A program made the translations under genes and the position numbers. This document shows, piece by piece, positions 10,203 through 19,542 of a stretch of 21,063 nucleotides of DNA (position 1 is its first letter; each line of letters starts with the position of its first letter). The DNA is from Fragilaria radians. Lineage: Eukaryota; Bacillariophyta; Fragilariophyceae; Fragilariales; Fragilariaceae. The notes under the pieces are model-generated. The model saw only the letters and a list, made by a program, of their open reading frames with translations, was not told the origin of the DNA and did no database searches. Location: assembly GCA_900642245.1 (NCBI GenBank), contig CAAAJI010000254.1, positions 1 to 21,063 on the forward strand, read 5' to 3'.

Positions 10203-12051
10203 TTAGGTACATGAAAAAGCACGATGCTGGGACCAATCCAAGTTTAAGGATTCAATAGAACCAATCAGCCCTGCTATGGTAAATAATAAGGCATAAGTGA
10301 ATAGTAAGATATTGCACACAAAAGAAACCAATGACATATCAATGCGATGCGATTGGTGATAGAAAATAGCCGGAAACATGAGGGACAATGGGATTGATGT
10401 TAATGCACCAATGAACGATACCAAATCAGAAAAGAAAGGAATAGCATTGGCCACAAGATAGGATGAAAGTGAAATTCCTGACGTTAGCAGAAACCATTGA
10501 AAGGCTGGTAAATTTGGGAATAGACTACGTTCACGAAGGAACACTTGTTCGATACTAGAACAGAGTGCTTGTGAATTGATGGAATAGGAAACCATTAGAT
10601 GCAACCACAATAGCAATCCTGCCAAACGTCGACTCCACCCCTTGGGTATGGCATCCAAGAGTAACGGTGGTGGATCTGAAATGGACACAAATAAGAATGA
10701 GGGTTGTGTAACAACAACGGATACTGAGTACCAAAACGTGGGTATCCAAAGAAAAAATTAGAAAAGAACGAAGAAACGTACTTGATCCTGCCAAGATACA
10801 AACCATGAGATAAAACATGACATAGGAGGATACAGCCACAATCAATGATTTGGATGCGTCTTGTCGTACAGTCATGACATTTCGAACATTAAGTAACAGT
10901 TTTTGTGAACCAACTGCATATGCCACGGAAGCCATGGCGGATAATTGCCGACTTGTCAAAAACCAAGTCGTTCCGAGTGATTGTATTCCTCCCTTGTCCT
11001 CCGTAATGGATAGCGATCGATCAGGAGGATTCGCAGCATGTGACAATGCCACTAAACATTGAATAACAACCATCAGTAGTGCCATTAGAGAAAGAAGGGA
11101 TACCGAACGACCAAAGTTGGCCATACTACGTAATGGAAGGAGGATTAGTATTCCCAAAATGGAGGATAATATACCTACCAGAGGAAGACAACCGCCACCG
11201 AGGAAGGCTACCATGGCATGACTCATGACAAGATTGTAATTTCCCAAGACTAAAAATAGGTTGGCATAATAGACTATCATGACGATGGTCGTTGTTGGGG
11301 ATGTTTTCCAGATTCCAAATATAGCCATGGATAAACCGACATAATCTCTTGTAACGGAACTATCGTTTCCAAGATTCGTAGTAGGAATATTTGGAGAGGT
11401 TGCCAATGACTTTCGGTTCGTTTCACATGTTGGAGAGGTGATGGAATAGGTTAATTTGTCATGTATAATATTTTCTCTCTCATCCTTTTCTTCCTCCTCG
11501 TCTACAAATACATTATGATGATGATTGTTTTCAACATTTGTTTTTGTATCCTCATGATGACAATCATGATCCATTCGATCGGCTGTATGACATAATAGTA
11601 TCCCTGCCATTATATGTATTGGTATTTGTAGTATTAAAAATATCCATCCGAAAAATGAATTAGGACTTAATGCTCGGACACTAGAAGGAAGTGCTAAAAT
11701 TCCTGTACCTAAACATTCGGCAGTTATCAACCAAGAAGCCTGTATCCATGTTAGTGACATGGATGATGATGATGAGGAAGTAGTAGTAGTATTTTTCGTC
11801 GAAATCTTTGGAGTATCAACATGTTTATTGGCATTATCATCAATGTCAAAATTGTGAATAATCTGATTTTTTGTCTCATGCTCATCGTCTTCGTTGTCAT
11901 TGTTTTCACTACTACTTTTTCCATAAGATCTTGTTCTATGGATGGATCTTTCATACGTTTCAATCACAGTCTCATCATTGTCATTCATGTTTCCATGAAT
12001 TAATTCTGCTGTGCGACGACAAGGTGGAGTATATTCCAGTAACACTGCCAT
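10203..12051 (-). CDS. AAAP-family amino acid/auxin permease-like transporter
   Basis: Two exons, 12051-10782 and 10675-10203, joined across a 106-nt phase-1 intron (GTACGT...TTTCAG), encode 580 residues. Residues 1-100 are hydrophilic, rich in Asn, Asp, Thr and Ser, and presumably cytosolic. The first membrane segment carries the family signature AECLGTGILALPSSV (about 111-125). A second segment (about 133-155) is followed by an unusually long acidic and His-rich loop (about 157-235, with HHHN and DEEEEKDE). Eight or so further hydrophobic segments follow, including PPPLLLDAIPKGW just after the splice junction. In total there are 10-11 predicted membrane spans, as expected for AAAP carriers (SLC32/36/38-like), which move amino acids by secondary transport at the plasma, vacuolar or lysosome-like membrane. 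The substrate cannot be read from sequence. The intron is needed: without splicing the frame ends early and loses the last membrane spans. The gene is divergent from the RING gene upstream. Confidence 0.88.
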
Positions 12052-13001
12052 GCCTAGTAATTTACTCTCCTTTGAAAGCAGAGAAACGCTATGAAACTAC
12101 TGATCAAATCAACAGAACATGTGGTATTATGGCATTGGAACCAAAGTAAAAGACTTGAAAGATTGGACTCTAGAGATTGTGAAATCATGGCGGACATTCT
12201 AGATTGACATGTAATTGTGAAGAATAATTTCATTTTCTGAAATATGTCATGAAAGTAGTAGTTTGAGGGACCTCAAAGTATTGTCTCCATGCAGGTTGCG
12301 AAAAAAAAACCAAACCTAGATTGGATGCCAACACCTATATGAGTATTTTCAAATGACTTGACTATTTCTGGTAATGACTATGTTTGTTTCTGAGTACTCA
12401 TGTTTCTGCTCAAAGGCTTTTGAAACATTCCTTGCAGTTTGACATGTAGAAGACTACATAGACTGGAAGTGCTGAATCTAAAAAAATTATGTTTTCCATG
12501 TATCAAGAAAAGATGTATTTTTCACATATGTATGTTGTTGCCTAGAATAAAAACTAATTGTCAGTTTTACAAATAGGGTTGAAAAGGCAGTGTTTTATCT
12601 TTTGGATTCATGTTTTGGTTGGAATGTTATTTCGGGATGATACATATTTCCAATTTGTACCATTGAAATACCAAATATGGAAAACAAAAAATATACTAGG
12701 AAACTGTAAATAAAACAGAATTGTAGTTACAAGATTCAAGTGTTTGTTGTAGGAATCTTGGTTGTTTATTTTTGGCAAAAACTTGATACTAAAGTTCCCC
12801 TTTCCTAACTGACAAACTAAATTTTTGTAGTATCGATAAATTTGGAGAAAAAATACAGTTTGTTGTAGTTTCATGTACGGTAGTTTCAATATATCGAAAG
12901 ACCCTTCCGCGTCTTCTATTTCTTCTTTGACTCGTTGATTATATATCTTCCATCTGTAATTGATTGCAGCATCATCATTATCAATTCATCCATCCATCAT
13001 C
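12052..13001. promoter_or_regulatory. Shared upstream region of divergent transporter and RING genes
   Basis: This 950-bp stretch separates two divergent start codons and should contain both promoters and 5' UTRs. It is AT-rich and has no supported ORF. A candidate TATA element (TTATATATC, 12939-12947) sits about 55 bp before the RING start codon. Diatom promoters often lack a TATA box, so this is only a suggestion. I see no clear element for the transporter side. Confidence 0.4.
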
Positions 13002-14162
13002 ATGACAATCACGAAACATATTGGTAGAAGTAGTAGTCATTGGACTGTCGTCGTCATGATTAGTCTACTTCTTCTTCTTTTGCAATCCTCTGTTGTTTCA
13101 GCACAAGAAGTGAATGAGGAAACATATATCTTATGTCCATTAGGTCAAAATGTCGTTACATTGGAAAACGATCCATCCAATGGAATGGAATGGAAGATTC
13201 GATTTGATACTTCGACGACTGATGCTACGAATAATCATGAAAATAATCAAAAACCACAATCACAGGATAATGACCATGATGATTCTAATAATAACTCCAA
13301 CATTCCAAAAATACAAGTCCGACCATGTTGGTGTATAACCTTGGATAATCAATATCCAGCCTTTTGTCCAAGTCAATTTGATACCTGTCGAATTGAATCT
13401 GGATTAAAGGTAACCTGTATGAATTTACTACCCGAACATTCGGCAAATTGGTGGCCATTCCTAAGTCCTATTGCAATCGTATTGACATGTTCCCTTGTAT
13501 GCTTTTGTTGTGGGACATTACGTGGTCAATCATGTCGTGATTATATTACATTGTTATTCTATAATACTATTCTTGGTAATTGTTGGGATCAACAAGCACG
13601 ACAAGCACGATACCATCAACAATTGGAACAAATTGCACAACGTATGCAACAAAGAAATCCATCATGGGTACAAACCTTATTGACAAGTGGTATTGAACGA
13701 GAGTTACGAGAACGATCCTCACGTGGTAATGACACCATTGATAATTCATCGATATTCCCACCCATACAATTGGAATTACAAACAAGAATCTATCATCGTC
13801 TATCAATAATGACTAGTGTCCATGACGATCAAACCTATCTTATTGAATCTGACTACGATGAAGAAAACGTCAAAATGATGAAACTTGAAAATCAACCAAC
13901 CAATCAAGTCATGGAATTACAAAATGCCGAAACAAATGATGACATGTTGCATCCATCGTTAGACAATGATTTCACTTCTGTAACAAGTGATGAAGATGGT
14001 GAATTATGTGTCATATGTTTTACAAACTTGAAAGAGGGAGACCGAGTGGGAAACATACCATGTAACCACTTATTCCATGTCAACTGTCTAAAGGAATGGT
14101 TAAAGAAAAAAAATGAATGCCCTCTTTGCTCTGCTACCTCCATTGCTGTTCTGAAACAGTAA
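13002..14162 (+). CDS. Membrane-anchored RING-H2 E3 ubiquitin ligase
   Basis: Single exon, 386 residues. I take the ATG at 13002 because the frame upstream (from 12960) has no other ATG and a good signal peptide follows directly (MISLLLLLLQSSVVSA, cleavage near residue 34). Residues 35-150 form a lumenal or extracellular part with several Cys (about 45, 109, 111, 122, 129, 139) and an Asn/Asp-rich low-complexity insert. A transmembrane helix follows (about 153-171, FLSPIAIVLTCSLVCFCCG). The cytosolic part contains a Gln/Arg-rich, probably helical stretch, an acidic region, and near the C-terminus a complete RING-H2 finger (336-376): CVIC, then 14 residues, CNH, LFH, VNC, then 10 residues, CPLC, which is the C3H2C3 zinc-ligand pattern. 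The layout matches single-pass RING-H2 E3 ligases (ATL/RNF13-like) that ubiquitinate membrane cargo in the endomembrane system. Its target is unknown. Confidence 0.9.
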   Translation: MTITKHIGRSSSHWTVVVMISLLLLLLQSSVVSAQEVNEETYILCPLGQNVVTLENDPSNGMEWKIRFDTSTTDATNNHENNQKPQSQDNDHDDSNNNSNIPKIQVRPCWCITLDNQYPAFCPSQFDTCRIESGLKVTCMNLLPEHSANWWPFLSPIAIVLTCSLVCFCCGTLRGQSCRDYITLLFYNTILGNCWDQQARQARYHQQLEQIAQRMQQRNPSWVQTLLTSGIERELRERSSRGNDTIDNSSIFPPIQLELQTRIYHRLSIMTSVHDDQTYLIESDYDEENVKMMKLENQPTNQVMELQNAETNDDMLHPSLDNDFTSVTSDEDGELCVICFTNLKEGDRVGNIPCNHLFHVNCLKEWLKKKNECPLCSATSIAVLKQ

Positions 14163-14264
14163 AAACACACATATTACGTCACATCGAAATATCACGCATT
14201 CTCCCAAATTAACTTTGGTTACCCACTATCCGATTTCTGATACATACATACATATAATTATGGT
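14163..14264. other. Short convergent 3' intergenic region
   Basis: Only 102 bp separate the stop codons of the RING gene (plus) and the PP2A gene (minus). The 3' UTRs of the two transcripts very likely overlap. The stretch is AT-rich and contains a TACATACATACAT run near 14240. Confidence 0.6.
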
Positions 14265-15291
14265 TTACAAAAAATATTCTGGTGATCGTCTCGACACATG
14301 AGGCTCTCCACGTCGAGGTGCTGGATCGAATTGTAAAAATGTCTTGGAGATGGATTCATCCACTTCCATAATGGCTGCTTGATTTCCACACCGATAACAA
14401 TAATTGGGTGCTGAAAAGATTGTTACGACAGCTTGTTCATGACTCCAATTATACCCATCCATCACCAATTGATGTGCCCTACTGACCAACGTCAGAGAAT
14501 TCCGAACATTGAATTGTTGTGAAATATCCTGTCCAAAGGTAAATCCTGCACCTCGCGGAGAGATACCCCATCCACTACGATCGTCTGGATCACTCCATAA
14601 AAGGTCACACATGGGACCCTCATGGGGGACCTCTTGGACACGATCCAATTGTCGAACATGATCCAACGTATCAATCGATGGAGATAGTCCCCCATGAAGA
14701 CAAAAGATGGAATGTTCTACCAACGCGGTGAGGGGGAAGTAATCAAAGAGGTCCGTAAAGAGCTTCCAAACATTGGCCGAACCATACTTACGAACACATT
14801 CATCGTAAAAACCATATACTTGTGTAATTTGTCGACTTTCATGATTCCCCCGAAGGATGAAGACCCGATCGGGATATCGGACCTTGAAACATACCAACAA
14901 GGATACGGATTCTACAGAATAGTATCCCCTATCCACATAGTCTCCGGTAAACAAATAATTGGTATCCGGCGGACTACCACCAATACGAAACAGTTCCATC
15001 AAATCATGATATTGTCCTGTTGAAGAAGAATGAATAATGTTTAGATATATATAGTAATTGTTATCAGACATTTTCTCAATGATATCATTCACAATTTTCG
15101 TTTGATCACCTACCATGTATATCTCCACAGACAGTCACAGGTGCGGATACAGGTTGAACATTCGATTCCTGTAAGAATGTTTCTCTTGCTAAATCACACA
15201 AGGACTTGACTTCGATTTCTGTTAAGGGTGTTCCCTGGGATAACTTGGATAACCATCCCTCCAAATCTTGATATGTACTATCATCCATCAT
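14265..15291 (-). CDS. Serine/threonine protein phosphatase 2A catalytic subunit
   Basis: Two exons, 15291-15114 and 15016-14265, separated by a 97-nt phase-1 intron (GTAGGT...CAACAG), give exactly 309 residues, the length of human PP2A-C. All PPP-family motifs are present: GDIHG (56-60), GDYVDRG (84-90), RGNHES (about 115-120), plus HGG and SAPNYCYRCGN further on. The metal ligands D57, H59, D85, N117 and H118 therefore fall at the same numbers as in the human enzyme. This numbering supports the first of two adjacent ATGs (15291) as the start. The C-terminus is SPEYFL rather than the usual TPDYFL; the terminal Leu, which is carboxymethylated in the family, and the regulatory Tyr307 are kept. 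The enzyme dephosphorylates Ser/Thr residues as part of a scaffold/regulatory-subunit holoenzyme in cytosol and nucleus. PP4 and PP6 are less likely because of the length and tail. Confidence 0.96.
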
Positions 15292-16320
15292 GATTGTTAA
15301 TTGTATTTCTTGTTGTATATCTTGTTTCTCGTTGTACCTTGTTGTTGTTGTTCTTGTTGTAACGTTGATGTTGGTAGTTTCCTTTGACTATATTCCGACC
15401 AACAGGGTGAACACGAAATGACAAATTAAATATGCTGCTGGGTGTTGATGTACTGGTATTGGTACTGATACTTGTTACCAATGCTTGTTTCGACTAAGCA
15501 CTGTGTAAAGACTATTTTAGATACATGGTTAACATGAAATCAATCTAATCAAATGCGAAAAGAAGAGTTATCTAGTTTGAGTTCCATGCATGCTTGATGA
15601 TACATACTGCTGCTATAGTATTGCCTTTTATTGTTATTCTAGAAGTTTACGAATGGTCTTCTTGTTGGCATGTCAGAGCCATGTTGAAGAATCAAAGTTA
15701 TTGTCATTAGTAACGTCAAGATACTCTATATCTGTGGATAGGAAAATCAATGTCACTGCTCCATTACTTGAATTCTATGCATTCATTTCATACATGGAAG
15801 TATTATGTAACTGCCATGCAGATTATGTTTCTAAAGAAAACGCTCTGACAGGGTAAAAAGACACTTTTAGATCTGCAGTGGTATAAATCCCAAAGCTTCT
15901 TGCCTGAAATGAGTTTTCACATGCACAGACTTGTATATGGTGCAAACAATATCACCTTGATCCTAAACCTTGAAAATTCTGCCAATTGAAGTGAATAAAT
16001 TTGTCTCATCATTTACTCCACTAATGACAGAAACAACAGCATCAGCCTTGTCAGATCCGGCTTATCGCCATGACAACAATATAGTATGCGAAAGGAGGAG
16101 AAATGCAACGTTGTAAAGACAATGGAAAAAATGTAATACAAGAATTGAGAGTTTTCAAGAAAATGTTCAAAACAATCATCAATCAAGTAAGCAAGTTAAC
16201 TGTATCATTTTTGACAATGTCTTCATGGAGGCCTGAGAACGCCATGTATGGAGGAAACCTCTAACATCACAGACAAACCCATTGGAAGCCATATAAGCAC
16301 AAACACAAAAAGATCAGATT
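15292..16320. other. 5' region of the PP2A gene and intergenic DNA
   Basis: The part next to 15291 should hold the PP2A promoter and 5' UTR. It contains a short GTT-rich low-complexity run (15339-15360; CAA-rich on the transcribed strand). An 88-codon ATG frame at 15590-15856 (plus) shows no motif. Nothing else can be supported. Confidence 0.5.
15339..15360. repeat. Short (GTT)n low-complexity run
   Basis: About seven GTT-like units with one interruption, in the probable 5' UTR of the PP2A gene. Confidence 0.6.
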
Positions 16321-16739
16321 ATGGGACAAGCACAAATCCTACTATCACACATTCAGAGGACTTCAACCAAGATTGAACAGTTAGTAGGGAGTCAAAACAA
16401 GAATATAGATGGATATGAAATGATAAATATGCAGAAAACATACAACTCAACCGTAAGAGTAATTATAACTAATACAACAGGAGTCGAAAAGTCCAAGAGA
16501 AAAAAGAGCATTTTAACCGTAGAGATATTGATGAATTCCTTAGACAGGAAGTTAATATTCAAACAAGTGGGAACATGTTTCAGAATTTCACAAGAATAAC
16601 TGTCATAAGATATTTCAGTGTATCAGACAATTAACAACATCGATTCAATCAAGACAACTTATTGGAGATCCTATTTCAATACATGAAAAAGTATGTTAAC
16701 ATAACAAGATCTTAGCTATATTGGACGTAACACAACAAA

Positions 16740-18021
16740 TCATCCCATTTATGGCACTGGTCAAGGATCTGGGAATAGTTCACACATGGACAGTGCTGTC
16801 AGGTTTATGATTACACATCTTTCATATCAAAGCAAATGGAGCCTTATCTCAAACAAAAGGCAGCTATATTAGAAATGTGATTAGCACTTCATACGCGGTC
16901 TACATAGGATCTCACTAATTCAATGAAGAATAAATACCAACGTTAGATCAAATAAATTAGGATCACGCACTGCGAAGTTAGCATCCGAGCAATGCACTTT
17001 CAATGCCGTAGATTGGGATTTCATCACATGATGAAAGTCAGTGATGAGAGACATAGACAAAGAACGAATGTATATAGCAATAAGTTCCTGGTAAGGAGGA
17101 TAATGATGTCATAATCATTGGGGCTTCTCATATCTCCCAAAGTACCAGGGAGGATTCCAAATGAAAAAAGCCAGCAACAGATTCAATAGCAACCTTCAGC
17201 AAGACAGCCTCGCCTTAAAAGAAAACGAAGTCTAGTTCAGAAGTGAATACGCCCCTATAGACAAATACATACTACAGGGATGATGTATGACGGAGAAGGA
17301 ATTACAAGACATGTCTAAATCAAATTGACATCACTTTTTGCAAAGATTAAGCTATTCTGAAACAGTGGTGTATGAAATAGTGAGAGGGAACCTGAGCCTT
17401 GAGGGCAGGGAATAATGGACCTATATGTTAAGTAAGGACACTTATTTACACAGCTCCTACACAGGCTTTGTCAGATCATCAGATTGTTGCAGACGTGATT
17501 CAAAAAGCTGTAAGGAAATAGAAATGGCAGATAGGAACAGGCACAGTTCCAAATATACATGGTGAAAGTAAAAATCCATTACAACAATAGAATGATTGGA
17601 ATTAGCGGAGGAAATGGGATTTGCTCGCTTGAGCAACTTTTAAGATTCATTGCGTACTATGCCTTAATTGCATTAGAATATCTTATATTAAGAATTCATC
17701 AGGGAAACATTCCCTTTACAACTTTCAAAAATTACAAGTGAGATATTTCAATCAACAAGTGAATCAGGTCAAGCTGGCATAGCGTATGATAAATTCTAAT
17801 GGAGCGTTTATAAACGTGCCCACAAAAGAGCCAAAGGAGGATACATTAAAATGCTTCATGGAGTGTGCCCAACACAGGCATATATGGCAAAACTCAAACT
17901 GAAGCAACATCCAGCTTATTCATGCTGCATAAGTTCAGAAAAAGACATATGCCATAATTTAAGTTTGAGAAAAAAGAAGCCACTTGCTGCATTCAGTGGC
18001 AAAGTGAATAAGAGGTACTGA
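16740..18021 (+). pseudogene. Decayed reverse-transcriptase element (non-LTR-like), plus strand
   Basis: Three collinear relics are readable. IYGTGQGSGNSSH (16747-16785) is the RT GQGxGxxP-type block. A one-base shift then restores WTVLSGL*LHIFHIKANGAL (from 16787), as expected after that block. The frame at 17559-17741 includes GISGGNGICSLEQLLRFI, similar in position and pattern to the GG-x-G...EQG block of the minus-strand relic at 1529-2345. Finally an open stretch at 17800-18021 reads WSVYKRAHKRAKGGYIKMLH and then VCPTQAYMAKLKLKQHPAYS, followed by a Cys pair and a later C-H. This is like the C-terminal Zn-finger tail (W...LPT...KL...CPxC...E-D-x-x-H) of such elements. The catalytic Y-x-D-D could not be found. 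Weak coding traces from about 16130 may be its upstream part. The gene is dead, and the family is inferred from recalled motifs. Confidence 0.58.
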
Positions 18022-18650
18022 CTAAGTCAACATTTTGGAACAGATTACGGAGTTCGTTCTTCACAAAACTAAAAACATGAATAAACAATAAAGGCGAGAG
18101 GAATAAAATGAAATAGTCTGGGATTGTCTTTTGAAAGGACTCGCAAGTAAAGGGTGGAAGTAATTTATATAGCATTTGGTTCCGGATCGGAATCGGGAAG
18201 TAACGAAGAGCAGCATTGCAGTCATAGTGTCACAATCATGGTTAGCCATTTGGAAACATAGCAACTGTATCATTGACTTTAACGTAAGGTATTGCACTCA
18301 AGTCAAGGATGACAAAAATTAATGAAGTCTACAGATAACTTGCCGTCTTAAGCATATGCTGACTCATCTGTCAATAAAGTCTTAACTCTTTTTTATCTGG
18401 GATCATCTGCAGCTGCCAAGAGATTGATTGCCAGACTGGACAATGGCAAAGAATAATTGAGCGTAATTGGATGGAACGTGTGAGTCCAATCTATACATCA
18501 CGTAGTTGATTTGGATAGTTTTGGATAGATCATTAAAATTAGAATAAGCATAATTGACTTCAAAGCAATGCAAATAAATTTAAATTTGAAGATATTTACT
18601 TTAATCTCATGCAATAATACTTCAGTATACGTTTTTGATAAAAATGAAAG

Positions 18651-18671
18651 GTAATGAGATATAAATGCATG
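18651..18671. repeat. 21-bp direct repeat, unit 1
   Basis: A 21-base word beginning GTAATGAGATATAAATG recurs exactly at 19095-19115 in the same orientation, 423 bp further on. Origin unknown; it could be a footprint or part of a short dispersed repeat. Confidence 0.75.
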
Positions 18672-18886
18672 TTGGATTCAAAGGAGGAAAGAATTTCCAC
18701 TTGGAATTGATTTAAAGAAGCTGACGATTACTTTAAATGTAAAAGTCGAGCTTGTAATTCATGAATTTAGCAAGTATAAGAATAAAAATTAAACGCCAAT
18801 CTCAATACCAATCTTTCCTTCTCAAGACTTGATTCTCCTCCATTTTCACCACTTCTACTTCTCGGTGTTCTCGCTAAGCCCATCAC

Positions 18887-18954
18887 ATATACTCCTTCAC
18901 CTGAATTTCACATTCGCTCAATATACTCCTTCACCTGAATTTCACATTCGCTCA
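18887..18954. repeat. Perfect 34-bp tandem duplication
   Basis: Two identical, directly adjacent 34-base units (18887-18920 and 18921-18954), each starting ATATACTCCTTCACC and ending TTCGCTCA. There is no mismatch between the units, so the duplication is recent or the assembly slipped. Confidence 0.95.
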
Positions 18955-19094
18955 AGGGCAATCTGCCGTTACCTGTATTCCCAATGTTTACTATTGCTTT
19001 TTTAAAATGCTTCTTTCTTATTACCCGTATGTTCTTTTCTTGCAAGATGAAATCATCCAACATTAAGTTTAATTTCTAACATGCATTCACGGAA

Positions 19095-19115
19095 GTAATG
19101 AGATATAAATGCATG
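19095..19115. repeat. 21-bp direct repeat, unit 2
   Basis: Exact second copy of the word at 18651-18671. Confidence 0.75.
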
Positions 19116-19542
19116 GTCAATTGGCATGTTAGTGACACAATTGTTCTTTGCTATTTTTTACTTTTACATATAAACCATCCAATGGAAATCAAACAAAAAG
19201 AATTCGCATGCGCCAACTCAATTTTTTCTTACGAGGAAAATTACCAAATGCCTGTTATTTTTTGCGTTAGTGAATAAATGGTATTTTTAGCATAATTCTA
19301 CAATACAATGGACATATGCCAAAAAACAGATGACTGCATTCAAAAGTTCCTAGATTCCTTTCATATCATTTTCTATATTGCAGCAATCGCAGCGTTGGAA
19401 TCTCAGCAACATTTCTTTCCCAATGGCATAACATAGGGTCATTACATTAAGTCCTATGCCTGGCATTAATGTCTGAATGGCTTAATCATTCTGTAACCCT
19501 TTCGTAACACAATTGTTAGCCTCATCGAAGGACAACAGATCC

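Larger units (their letters stand above)
18022..19542. other. Intergenic DNA upstream of copy 2
   Basis: No gene is recognised. The stretch holds two simple repeats listed separately and probably the promoter of the second GT8-vWA gene. The bases just upstream of its start codon do not resemble those upstream of copy 1, so the visible duplication begins near the start codon. Confidence 0.5.

Noticed and set aside
15590..15856. 88-codon ATG frame on the plus strand
   Set aside because: No motif, no homology I recognise and no neighbouring exon signal.
19513..19542. Longer N-terminus of copy 2 starting at TTG 19513
   Set aside because: TTG is not a usual nuclear eukaryotic start. The ATG at 19543 aligns with the start of copy 1 and leaves a normal signal anchor.
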